From the NCBI GenBank assembly GCA_903879875.1, contig CAIRNC010000272.1, positions 1 through 9,252 on the forward strand: a DNA stretch of 9,252 nucleotides, written 5' to 3'. This DNA is from an uncultured Bacteroidota bacterium. Lineage in GTDB: Bacteria; Bacteroidota; Bacteroidia; Flavobacteriales; Flavobacteriaceae. Positions 1 to 7,570 of the stretch are shown piece after piece (positions within the stretch are counted from its first letter, which is position 1; each line of letters opens with the position of its first letter). Below the pieces are notes generated by a model. That model did no database searches and had not been told where the DNA came from. It saw only the letters and a program-made list of their open reading frames with translations. Both the position numbers and the translations under genes were made by a program.

Positions 1-693
1 CCTCATTCGAGCACCTGGTGTTTCATTCATTATTAAAGAATCGAGAAATCGAACAGCTATAGGTTCCAAAGAAATAATACTTGAATCCTGCATTTCATAA
101 TATAAATCATTTCCTTCACGTGTTCTTTCACCTACTCCTGCGAATACTGAAAGTCCACCGTGACCTTTTGCAATATTGTTAATCAACTCTTGAATCAAAA
201 CTGTTTTACCAACACCAGCACCACCGAACAATCCAATTTTACCACCTTTTGCATAAGGTTCAATCAAATCGATAACTTTAATACCTGTAAATAAAACTTC
301 TGATGAAGTTGATAAATCTTCAAATTTTGGGGCTTGACGGTGAATAGACATTCCGTTTTCGCCAGTTTTTGGTAAATTACCTAAACCGTCAATAGCATCA
401 CCAATTACATTGAACAAACGTCCGTAAACATCTGCGCCAATTGGCATTTTAATTGGATTTCCAGTACCTACAACTTCATAACCTCTACTTAATCCGTCTG
501 TGGAGTCCATAGAAACGGTACGAACAGTATTTTCTCCAATATGAGATTGTACCTCAAGAACCAATAGCGTTCCGTCTTTTTTTGTAATTTCTAATGAATC
601 ATAAATTTTTGGAAGTTCAACATCTTTACCGTTGAATACTACATCGACAACTGGTCCGATGATTTGGGCAACTTTTCCGATTACTTTTGACAT
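1..693 (-). CDS. atpD: F1F0 ATP synthase beta subunit, N-terminal 231 residues (partial)
   Basis: This is the catalytic beta subunit of the F1 sector of ATP synthase, which makes ATP from ADP and phosphate at the cytoplasmic face of the inner membrane. The ATG at 691-693 starts MSKVIGKVAQIIGPVVDVVF, the family's N-terminal beta-barrel. The Walker A motif GGAGVGKT is at residues 157-164, and FAGVGERTREGND at 184-196 supplies the catalytic Glu189 and Arg190; YYEM keeps Glu200. The reading frame stays open through base 1, so about half of a usual beta subunit of roughly 460-500 residues lies beyond the left edge. Residues 212-226 are odd: where the family usually has a hydrophobic strand ending in (Y/F)GQMNEPPG, this gene reads RFLDSLIMNETPG, after which GARMR is again normal. 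It is a single-gene start behind its own promoter; atpC would be expected downstream, outside the window. Identity is certain, and only the divergent patch is unexplained. Confidence 0.97.
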   Translation of the reverse strand, partial: MSKVIGKVAQIIGPVVDVVFNGKDVELPKIYDSLEITKKDGTLLVLEVQSHIGENTVRTVSMDSTDGLSRGYEVVGTGNPIKMPIGADVYGRLFNVIGDAIDGLGNLPKTGENGMSIHRQAPKFEDLSTSSEVLFTGIKVIDLIEPYAKGGKIGLFGGAGVGKTVLIQELINNIAKGHGGLSVFAGVGERTREGNDLYYEMQDSSIISLEPIAVRFLDSLIMNETPGARMR

Positions 694-777
694 TGCTTAT
701 GTGTTTATTATATAGCTATTTAGGTTTATGAAATAAAAGAAGCTGGATTATATCGAGCTGACCTGTTTTTCAGAGTG

Positions 778-808
778 CAAAGATAATTTTTTTAAAATAA
801 TAAATCAA
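778..808 (-). promoter_or_regulatory. Bacteroidota-type promoter of atpD
   Basis: On the minus strand, TATCTTTG (plus-strand CAAAGATA at 778-785) matches the Bacteroidota -7 consensus TAnnTTTG exactly. A TTG -33 element (plus-strand CAA at 806-808) lies 20 bases upstream, within the usual spacing. Transcription would start near 770, leaving a leader of roughly 75 bases before the atpD ATG at 693. The leader is AT-rich with no clear Shine-Dalgarno sequence, as is normal in this phylum. The consensus is established knowledge; its use here is inferred. Confidence 0.75.
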
Positions 809-886
809 TAATTTTTTCGCAAAAATTGGCATTTTTTTGAAGTATTGTTCGTGAAAGGTTATTTTACCATGCAATTCATTGAAAAT

Positions 887-919
887 AAAAAACCATTCGT
901 GTGATACGAATGGTTTTTT
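887..919 (-). terminator. Hairpin terminator after the GDSL lipoprotein gene
   Basis: A perfect 14-base inverted repeat, AAAAAACCATTCGT (887-900) and ACGAATGGTTTTTT (906-919), surrounds a five-base loop, GTGAT. It begins 21 bases past the stop codon of the lipolytic lipoprotein gene. The A and T runs are part of the arms, so read from either strand the hairpin ends in a T tract. It should stop transcription of the receptor-hydrolase unit before the atpD promoter, and could act in both directions. Confidence 0.88.
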
Positions 920-940
920 ACAAATTAAATTTTATTTATT

Positions 941-2521
941 TTATAATGTACTTGGAAATAAAATTCTATAATCCGCAAGACTAACACCTTTTAAATTTGA
1001 ACCATAAGTTGTATTAATAGCTTTAATAAATTCATTCGCAATTAAAGCATAACCTCTAGGGGTTGGATGAACTCCATCAAGAGAAAAACCACCTCCAGAA
1101 ACAAAAGCAGAGGTTACATTATATCCATTTCCGGAAATTCCACCATTTGCAATTCTGTACATCAATGCGTTCGCATCAACAAAAGCTAAACCTTTTGCAT
1201 CGGCAACAGATTTAATTTTTAAATTATATGCTGTAACTGCAGTACTTAATTCCTCTTTTTCAGTAGGAATCAAAATGTGTTTGTCTTGCATTGGGAAAGT
1301 AATTCCAAATTTATTTAAAGGAGATGGAGGTGCCATTCCGATACCAGAGTCAGAAGCAGTTGGTGCTGCACCTATAGCGCCTTTAGTCGTTAATAAAACC
1401 AAATCTGAGTTTGATGCTTGTCTGGCTTTACCAAAAACTAAACCCATAAATCCAGCTTGTTGAGCACCTAAAGAAGGAGTTAAAACCGCTGTTAGTTGAG
1501 CCGATATATCTAATAAAGATTCATCTTTAATTAATAAAGGATTTGCAGCTGTTTTTGACAACAAATTAATTCTGGTATCTACTCCCGGAATTGCAGTAAT
1601 TCCTGGTACTCCATTCGCAATAGCTGTTAAAGCTTGTTTTAATGGACCGTATAATTGAGAGTTCAAGGCATCAATAGTTGCATCACCAACCGCCGTACTT
1701 CCGTTGCCTAAAACACTTGATGTTAAAGGGTTGTAAGGAACTGTTGTGAAGAATGGGATTGATGTAACATTTGGTATATTAGCAACAACTCCTTTAGCAC
1801 CTTGAGAAGTCAATCCATTTACAATTGCATCGTAAGTTCCGTCAAAACCAACGCCAGCAGCACCAGTTGCAGGAGTAATTGGATTAGATCCGTCTCCTCC
1901 AGTTGTTGCATAACCCAAAACATCATTATTTCCTATCCAAAGAGAAAAGAAAGTTGGATTTTGAGCCATAGCATCTGCTAAAACAGAAGCTGTTGGACTT
2001 GAGGCAAATCGCACGAAAAAAGGATTAGCCGTTCCGTTCATTAGCCCAGCCAAAGAACCATAACCAGGTGCTAACAAATGAAAACTTTTAGCTCCAGGAA
2101 CACCCATATTATTAAAAGGGCCTGTTAAATGCACCCCTATTTCTGTAGTAGGGGTTCCGGGAATAGCTACAGGAGCTGAACCATTAAAAACCATTCTATT
2201 TCCAGCAAATATATTTCCTCCAACTGTGAAACCTCCTAAATTATCCGCCATAAAAGGAATTTTAAATTCTCCGCCACCAACTAATGCAAATTGATTAGCA
2301 AGAATTGCTGGATATGATCCTTTTTGTCCTTCTATAAACAATCCACCATCGCTATAACCTGCACATAGTGAATTTCCTAATGAAACGTATTTTGAGAAAT
2401 CAGCAGATCCTGAAGTTAAAGGTAATCCGTCAGAAGAATTGGAAACAACAGTATCTTCACTTTTACTACACGCTGTTATGGTAATTGCAACCAATAATAG
2501 CCATTTGAAATTTTTTATCAT
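941..2521 (-). CDS. GDSL/SGNH-family lipolytic lipoprotein
   Basis: This 526-residue protein is predicted to be an SGNH-fold esterase or lipase anchored in the envelope by a lipid. Residues 1-18 form a lipoprotein signal ending TITAC, with Cys18 as the lipidated residue. The following SKSED is acidic, like the export tags that place Bacteroidota lipoproteins on the cell surface. Block I is SLGNSLCAGY (47-56) with nucleophile Ser51; note Asn in place of the usual Asp of GDSL. The oxyanion-hole Gly may lie in NNMGVPGAK (137-145). Block III is IGNND (196-200), and block V is DGVHPT (482-487) with the catalytic Asp482 and His485. About 280 residues separate blocks III and V, far more than in compact SGNH enzymes. 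The gene starts 35 bases after the TonB receptor stop with no promoter visible between them, so the two are probably one operon. Its substrate is unknown; the family also includes acyl, acetyl and carbohydrate esterases. Confidence 0.9.
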   Translation of the reverse strand: MIKNFKWLLLVAITITACSKSEDTVVSNSSDGLPLTSGSADFSKYVSLGNSLCAGYSDGGLFIEGQKGSYPAILANQFALVGGGEFKIPFMADNLGGFTVGGNIFAGNRMVFNGSAPVAIPGTPTTEIGVHLTGPFNNMGVPGAKSFHLLAPGYGSLAGLMNGTANPFFVRFASSPTASVLADAMAQNPTFFSLWIGNNDVLGYATTGGDGSNPITPATGAAGVGFDGTYDAIVNGLTSQGAKGVVANIPNVTSIPFFTTVPYNPLTSSVLGNGSTAVGDATIDALNSQLYGPLKQALTAIANGVPGITAIPGVDTRINLLSKTAANPLLIKDESLLDISAQLTAVLTPSLGAQQAGFMGLVFGKARQASNSDLVLLTTKGAIGAAPTASDSGIGMAPPSPLNKFGITFPMQDKHILIPTEKEELSTAVTAYNLKIKSVADAKGLAFVDANALMYRIANGGISGNGYNVTSAFVSGGGFSLDGVHPTPRGYALIANEFIKAINTTYGSNLKGVSLADYRILFPSTL

Positions 2522-2556
2522 AATTTTTTAAATTTATGTGTTATTGATTGATTATA

Positions 2557-5412
2557 TTACGGATTAATAGTCCAAGAAGCAAAAATTTGACGACCTATTG
2601 AACCCGCTCCTAATACTTGATAGTATTCTTTTCCGCCTAAGTTAGCTGCACCTAGTTTGAATGTTGATTTTAATTTTGGTAAATTATAATTAATTTGAGC
2701 ATCAAGAACTGTAGCCTCTGCAATCATTCCGTCAGCCATTGTTGATTCCCAAAGATAGGCACTATTCCATCTCCCACTTAAGTTAAATCCGAAATTTTTA
2801 AATAATTTATCATTTCCTATAGACGCTTTTACTCGGTGTTTAGGTGTGTTAAAACTTGCTTCAAAACTTGGGTCTTTGCCTTGGTCAAAATCAAAATTAG
2901 AATAGTTGTAATTAGCTCCTAATTCAAAATTTCCTATCACTTTTTTAGTAAGCCCAAGTCCAAATCCCATAGACTTAATTTCAATGTCAGTGTTTGTATA
3001 CAACTGAAAAACTCTAGTGTCACCATTAATGATTGCCAATACAGATTGTTTTCCAGGATCTGTATTTGCTGCTAATAAACTTGGAGCATCTTGTGCTGTT
3101 CCATATAATGGAGCAACTACATTTAGATTTCCAATGAAATTATTATAAATGTTGTAATATCCATTTATGTCTAGTGAAAATCCACTTATTGTAGCTCTAT
3201 ATCCAAGTTCGATAGCTTTTACCGTTTCTGGTTTTACTAAAGGAGCTTTCGATTTTACTAATAAACCTGCAGCTGCTACTGGGTTTGACTGCACTAATGC
3301 TCCAAATTCTGTTGCAGAAGATGCTGTGTAAGAATTTCCATACGCCATAGTTCCTGTTACTGGAGCAGTAAGTGCACCTCCTACAAATACCTGACCTGCA
3401 TCTGAAATAGTTCTAGTTTCCACATAACGCTCTAAATTATCAGGAGCAGAACCAATTAATACAGCACTACCAACATTAAATCCAATATATTGGTCTTGAG
3501 TAGATGGGTTGCGGAAACCTGTTTGGAACGAACCTCTAAAGGTATGTTGTTTATTTTCTCCAGCACTATATACTGCTGAAACTCTTGGGGAATAATTGCC
3601 GTCAAAATTTTTGGCTTTATCATAGCGAATAGAGCCTGTTAATTTCAAACGGTCATCCATTAATTTTTTCTGTAACTGAGTATAAATACCATATTCATTA
3701 TATTTGATTGGACTATTTGCATCGGTATAAATTCTTCCATGCGAATTTAAATCATAGATTCTATAAGACCCACCAACTTGCATTTCGGCAAATTTTACAA
3801 CATCTTTAAAGTTGTAATTGGCATCGGAATGCCAAATTCTTGAATTATCAACTAATTTAGAACCTGACAGCACATCAGGATTTGAAATTACATCTTTAAA
3901 TGCTTTGTTAAATTCTGGAGAACCAGCTTCATGTCTCACGCCATTTGGAGCATTTGGATTCAATGGATCTATATTTGGAGTTAATCCTAAACCAGCAGGA
4001 GAAATATTGTAATCTGCAAAATTTCTAGCGCCAGAATGAGCTTGCTCTGGAGTTTGTCCTAAAATTAATGTAGACAAAGCATAGGCTTTTCCATAATCCG
4101 TAAACCAGTTTTTATCTGATTTCCATGTTCTATTGATATTTAAAGCAGTAAAAGTCATATCATAAGAATTTCCACCGTCCTCAGTAGTGGTATAACCTCT
4201 AACAAAAAAGTTTTTTCCTTTGATTTCCAATTTGTGTTGCTCCATGAAGAAGTTATTTAGATAATATCGATTTGCTCCTTGATAAACGGTATTCCCAAAG
4301 CCAAATTTAGACTGCCAAATAATTTCAAAATCATTAGCAAACGGTTTAAAATGTAATGAGAAATCAACTTTTGAATTACTAACTTTACTGTCCGTTAAGT
4401 CGGTTTCATTATAACCAGTTCTCGAAACTTTGTCTATTGGTAAAGTTGCCGCAGTAATCACAGTTGCAGCTTCGTCTCCGTATACATTTAATCCATTATA
4501 TCCATAGTGACTTCTGTCTCTACCACTTACGCTTAAGTCATTGTAATTAGTTGCATACCAATCGGTTCCCTTCATAAAACTGAAGTTGGCTTTTGCTGCA
4601 AAGTGTTTACTAAAAACGCCTGCTACTCTAATTCCGTAATCATAAAAATTATTTACCCCAGCCGCATTTTGACTGGTTTGACCATACTTTACATAGGAAG
4701 TAACTCCAGGACTAGTAAATGGACTTTTACTTGTCATAAACAATATACCGTTAAAAGCATTTGCACCGTACAATGCAGAAGATGCTCCTGGAAGTAACTC
4801 TACGCTTTGAACATCAATTTCAGAAATTCCAATTAAGTTTCCTAATACAAAGTTTAACAGCGGCGAAGAGTTGTCCATACCGTCTACCAATTGCATAAAA
4901 CGTGTGTTTGAAACAGTAGCAAAACCACGAGTATTAATTGATTTAAAAGACATTGAACTTGTGTTCATTTGCACCTCTTTTAGGTTTTCCAAACCGTCAT
5001 AAAAACTAGGAGAAGCCGTTTTTTTAATATCTCTAATGGTCATTCTTTCAACAGTAACAGGAGATTCTTTTACTTTCTCAGCAGTTCTCGACGCAGAAAC
5101 CACAATCTCTTCCAGATTAGTTTGCTCTTCCAAAAGTTTTACATTCACCTTTTGATTATTGCTTGTAATTGTAATTTTTTGAGATGCAAATCCGACATTT
5201 GAAATCTCAATCGAAAATGGAAATTTCTTGTTTGAATTAAGAATGAATTTCCCATCGGAATCTGTAACAGTTCCTTTTGATTCGCCAACTACTGTAACAT
5301 TAGCCCCAGAAATGGGCATATTATTAGCATCGTTAACAGATCCAGAAATTGAATTTTGAGCAAAAGATATGCTGCAAAAAAACAATGACAAAATAAATAA
5401 ATACACTTTCAT
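2557..5412 (-). CDS. TonB-dependent outer-membrane receptor with CarboxypepD_reg-like domain
   Basis: This 951-residue protein is an outer-membrane transporter that takes up a ligand using energy passed from TonB-ExbBD. Residues 1-18 are a signal peptide, probably cleaved at SFA/Q. A carboxypeptidase-regulatory-like beta-sandwich follows at about 20-94 (ISGSVND, GTVTDSDGKF, ISNVGF), a hallmark of Bacteroidota receptors. A TonB-box-like stretch, EEIVVSASR, lies at 101-109, and the plug runs from about 115 to 230 with NTRGF, LVDGMD and VELLPGASSALYGANAFNG. The remaining 720 or so residues form the barrel, with alternating beta-strand pattern and receptor motifs such as TGFRNPSTQDQYIG; it ends SWTINP. 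It differs from SusC in having no SusD gene beside it; a GDSL lipoprotein follows instead, 35 bases downstream. Residues do not reveal the ligand; siderophore, peptide, lipid or glycan are all possible. The ATG at 5412 is supported by the signal peptide directly after it. Confidence 0.93.
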   Translation of the reverse strand: MKVYLFILSLFFCSISFAQNSISGSVNDANNMPISGANVTVVGESKGTVTDSDGKFILNSNKKFPFSIEISNVGFASQKITITSNNQKVNVKLLEEQTNLEEIVVSASRTAEKVKESPVTVERMTIRDIKKTASPSFYDGLENLKEVQMNTSSMSFKSINTRGFATVSNTRFMQLVDGMDNSSPLLNFVLGNLIGISEIDVQSVELLPGASSALYGANAFNGILFMTSKSPFTSPGVTSYVKYGQTSQNAAGVNNFYDYGIRVAGVFSKHFAAKANFSFMKGTDWYATNYNDLSVSGRDRSHYGYNGLNVYGDEAATVITAATLPIDKVSRTGYNETDLTDSKVSNSKVDFSLHFKPFANDFEIIWQSKFGFGNTVYQGANRYYLNNFFMEQHKLEIKGKNFFVRGYTTTEDGGNSYDMTFTALNINRTWKSDKNWFTDYGKAYALSTLILGQTPEQAHSGARNFADYNISPAGLGLTPNIDPLNPNAPNGVRHEAGSPEFNKAFKDVISNPDVLSGSKLVDNSRIWHSDANYNFKDVVKFAEMQVGGSYRIYDLNSHGRIYTDANSPIKYNEYGIYTQLQKKLMDDRLKLTGSIRYDKAKNFDGNYSPRVSAVYSAGENKQHTFRGSFQTGFRNPSTQDQYIGFNVGSAVLIGSAPDNLERYVETRTISDAGQVFVGGALTAPVTGTMAYGNSYTASSATEFGALVQSNPVAAAGLLVKSKAPLVKPETVKAIELGYRATISGFSLDINGYYNIYNNFIGNLNVVAPLYGTAQDAPSLLAANTDPGKQSVLAIINGDTRVFQLYTNTDIEIKSMGFGLGLTKKVIGNFELGANYNYSNFDFDQGKDPSFEASFNTPKHRVKASIGNDKLFKNFGFNLSGRWNSAYLWESTMADGMIAEATVLDAQINYNLPKLKSTFKLGAANLGGKEYYQVLGAGSIGRQIFASWTINP

Positions 5413-5469
5413 TAGTTTGAATTTTGTTAGTTAATGAGGCTAATGTAATAATAATTTTGATATTACTAA

Positions 5470-5500
5470 TTAAAGTAAGAAATAAATTAATTTTTATCAA
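5470..5500 (-). promoter_or_regulatory. Weak candidate promoter for the receptor-hydrolase unit
   Basis: On the minus strand, TACTTTAA (plus-strand TTAAAGTA at 5470-5477) partly matches TAnnTTTG, and a TTG (plus-strand CAA at 5498-5500) lies 20 bases upstream, the same spacing as in the atpD promoter. The start would be about 50-60 bases before the receptor ATG at 5412. The last two bases of the -7 element do not fit the consensus, and this region is AT-rich enough for chance matches, so this is only a candidate. Confidence 0.3.
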
Positions 5501-5505
5501 TTTTT

Positions 5506-5521
5506 AACAACCTTCGTTGTT
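5506..5521. repeat. Short inverted repeat upstream of the receptor gene
   Basis: AACAAC and GTTGTT are separated by CTTC, giving a six-base dyad. It stands just upstream of the candidate -33 element of the receptor promoter, where an operator could sit. There is no T tract suited to termination. A dyad this short can occur by chance, and no regulator is encoded nearby. Confidence 0.3.
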
Positions 5522-5662
5522 TATTTGATATTTTACTTTTTATTAAGATTTTATTAACGTTTTAATAATATTAGTAAAAATACTTTGATGCTTAGTTGAT
5601 ATTTTTTCAAATCATTAAATTAATCTTAAAAAATGAAAATGAATTTAATTTCGTTAACCCAT

Positions 5663-5695
5663 AAAAAAAGCGAGAAATTATTTCTCGCTTTTTTT
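5663..5695 (-). terminator. Hairpin terminator after glmS
   Basis: A perfect 15-base inverted repeat, AAAAAAAGCGAGAAA (5663-5677) and TTTCTCGCTTTTTTT (5681-5695), surrounds a three-base TTA loop. It begins 18 bases beyond the glmS stop codon. The GC-containing core GCGAG/CTCGC flanked by A and T tracts makes it an efficient-looking intrinsic terminator from either direction. It separates the DUF4270-glmS unit from the receptor unit. Confidence 0.9.
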
Positions 5696-5713
5696 AAAAT
5701 TTGAATGTTTAGG

Positions 5714-7558
5714 CTATTCTACTGTAACCGATTTTGCTAAATTTCTAGGTTGATCTACATTACAACCACGCATTACAGCAATATGATATGACAACAATTG
5801 CAACGGAATTGTTGTTAACATTGGTGATAATGCATCAGAAGTGTCTGGAATTTCAATTACGTAATCAGCTAAATCTCGCACTTGTGTATCTCCTTTAGTT
5901 ACAATTGCTATGATTTTTCCACTTCTTGATTTTATTTCTTGAATATTACTCACCACTTTATCATAATGACCTTGTTTCGGAGCAATAACTACCACTGGCA
6001 TATACTCATCAATAAGAGCAATCGGACCATGTTTCATTTCTGCAGCTGGATAACCTTCAGCATGAATGTATGAAATTTCTTTTAATTTTAAAGCTCCTTC
6101 TAAGGCTACCGGGAAATTATATCCTCTTCCTAAATACAAACAATTGGGTGCATCTTTAAAAACAGCAGCAATTTCTTTGGCTTTATCATTTGTTTGTAAA
6201 GCTTCTTCTACTTTTTCAGGAATTAATTCTAATTCTTGTAAATAACGATGAAAATCGGAATTTGATAAAGTTCCTTTTGCTTTAGCCAAACGTAAAGCTA
6301 TCAAAGTCAAAACTGTAATTTGAGTTGTAAAGGCTTTTGTGGAGGCTACACCAATCTCTGGTCCGGCATGTGTATAAGCTCCTGCATGAGTTTCTCTTGA
6401 TATAGACGAACCAACTACATTACAAATTCCAAATACAAAGGCTCCTTTTTCTTTCGCCAATTTTATTGCTGCTAAAGTATCTGCTGTTTCTCCAGATTGT
6501 GAAATTGGAATTACAACATCTCCTTTGTTAATAATAGGGTTTCTGTATCTGAATTCTGAAGCATATTCTACCTCAACTGGAATTCTAGTAAATTCCTCAA
6601 AAATATATTCAGCTACTAATCCTGCGTGCCAAGAAGTTCCACAAGCAACAATTAATATACGTTGTGCATTTAGAAATTTTTCAAGATTGTCTTCTACACC
6701 TGCCATGTGAATCACTCCCTGATTTGTTATAAGTCTTCCTCTATAAGTGTCTTTAATAGCGTGTGGCTGCTCGTAAATTTCTTTAAGCATGAAGTGGTCG
6801 TAACCCCCTTTTTCAATTTGCTCTAGATTCATTTGTAGTTCTTGTATATAAGGATCTACTAATGAATCGTCTTTTATTTTTCTGATTTTTAAAGGCTTGT
6901 GTAAACGAACGATAGCCATTTCTTCATCTTCAAGGTATATAGCATTTGATGTATATTCAATAAAAGGAGAGGCGTCAGAAGCGATAAAAAATTCATTTTC
7001 TCCAACTCCAATTGCCAATGGACTTCCAAGTCGAGCTACAACAATTTCGTTTGGTTTCTTTTTATCAAAAACACAAATAGCATAAGCTCCTACAACTTGA
7101 TTTAAGGCAACTTGAACGGCTTGTCCTAATTTTAGATTTTCTTTTTTCTGAACTTCTTCAATTAGATTAACCAACACTTCTGTATCAGTATCTGATTTAA
7201 AAGTATAGCCTCTTTTAATCAATTCTTTCTTTAATGGCTCATAATTCTCGATAATACCATTATGAATAATAGCAATATTACCCGAATTTGATAAATGGGG
7301 ATGGGAATTTATATCGTTTGGAACACCATGAGTTGCCCAACGTGTATGGCCCATTCCTATAGTACCATTAGTATTAATTTCTTTTGACTTTTCTTCAAGG
7401 TCAGAAACTTTTCCTTTAGTTTTAGAAACTTTTAATTCTTGATTATCATAAATCATAACTCCTGCACTATCATAACCTCTATATTCTAGTCGTTTAAGAC
7501 CTTTTATTACAATAGGATAGGCTTCTCTAAATCCGATATATCCAACAATTCCACACAT
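5714..7558 (-). CDS. glmS: Glutamine--fructose-6-phosphate aminotransferase (isomerizing)
   Basis: GlmS converts fructose 6-phosphate and glutamine to glucosamine 6-phosphate, the first step towards UDP-N-acetylglucosamine for peptidoglycan and lipopolysaccharide, in the cytoplasm. The protein starts MCGIVGYIG, so Cys2 becomes the N-terminal glutaminase nucleophile after Met removal. The class II glutaminase domain covers about 2-220, with GHTRWATHG (70-78), HNGIIEN (99-105) and SDTDTEV (122-128). The first SIS domain has CGTSWHAG (306-313), SQSGETADT (353-361) and STKAFTTQ (406-413). The second spans about 460-600, with Glu494 and His510 in the isomerase site. The C-terminal PRNLAKSVTVE carries the catalytic Lys609. 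All 614 residues fit the usual family length of about 610. It begins 12 bases after the DUF4270 stop, so it is probably cotranscribed with that gene, and a strong terminator follows. Nothing looks damaged; the stop is TAG. Confidence 0.98.
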   Translation of the reverse strand: MCGIVGYIGFREAYPIVIKGLKRLEYRGYDSAGVMIYDNQELKVSKTKGKVSDLEEKSKEINTNGTIGMGHTRWATHGVPNDINSHPHLSNSGNIAIIHNGIIENYEPLKKELIKRGYTFKSDTDTEVLVNLIEEVQKKENLKLGQAVQVALNQVVGAYAICVFDKKKPNEIVVARLGSPLAIGVGENEFFIASDASPFIEYTSNAIYLEDEEMAIVRLHKPLKIRKIKDDSLVDPYIQELQMNLEQIEKGGYDHFMLKEIYEQPHAIKDTYRGRLITNQGVIHMAGVEDNLEKFLNAQRILIVACGTSWHAGLVAEYIFEEFTRIPVEVEYASEFRYRNPIINKGDVVIPISQSGETADTLAAIKLAKEKGAFVFGICNVVGSSISRETHAGAYTHAGPEIGVASTKAFTTQITVLTLIALRLAKAKGTLSNSDFHRYLQELELIPEKVEEALQTNDKAKEIAAVFKDAPNCLYLGRGYNFPVALEGALKLKEISYIHAEGYPAAEMKHGPIALIDEYMPVVVIAPKQGHYDKVVSNIQEIKSRSGKIIAIVTKGDTQVRDLADYVIEIPDTSDALSPMLTTIPLQLLSYHIAVMRGCNVDQPRNLAKSVTVE

Positions 7559-7570
7559 AAGCTTTTAAAT

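Larger units (their letters stand above)
5413..5662. other. AT-rich intergenic region upstream of the TonB receptor
   Basis: Together with the terminator and the last bases before glmS this makes a gap of about 300 bases without a gene. It holds no open frame of note on either strand and no RNA gene that I recognise. It does contain a weak promoter candidate for the receptor, a short inverted repeat (5506-5521) and three copies of TTGATATT (5457, 5525, 5596). The long leader space is consistent with transcription control of the receptor unit, but this is not shown. Confidence 0.6.

Noticed and set aside
1275..1463. Plus-strand open frame of 62 codons, within the GDSL lipoprotein gene
   Set aside because: It lies wholly inside a well-supported gene on the other strand, with no promoter and no recognisable protein pattern.
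2522..2556. A separate promoter for the GDSL lipoprotein gene
   Set aside because: The 35-base gap has no TAnnTTTG element, so cotranscription with the receptor is more likely.
3818..4797. Plus-strand open frames at 3818-4012 and 4603-4797
   Set aside because: Both are antisense to the TonB receptor barrel and have no family resemblance; they are by-products of its codon use.
5543..5629. Inverted repeat TTAAGATT (5543-5550) and AATCTTAA (5622-5629)
   Set aside because: The arms are eight AT-rich bases with 71 bases between them; a chance match is the better explanation.
6525..7085. Plus-strand open frames at 6525-6710 and 6897-7085
   Set aside because: They are antisense to glmS, whose translation is complete and conserved throughout.
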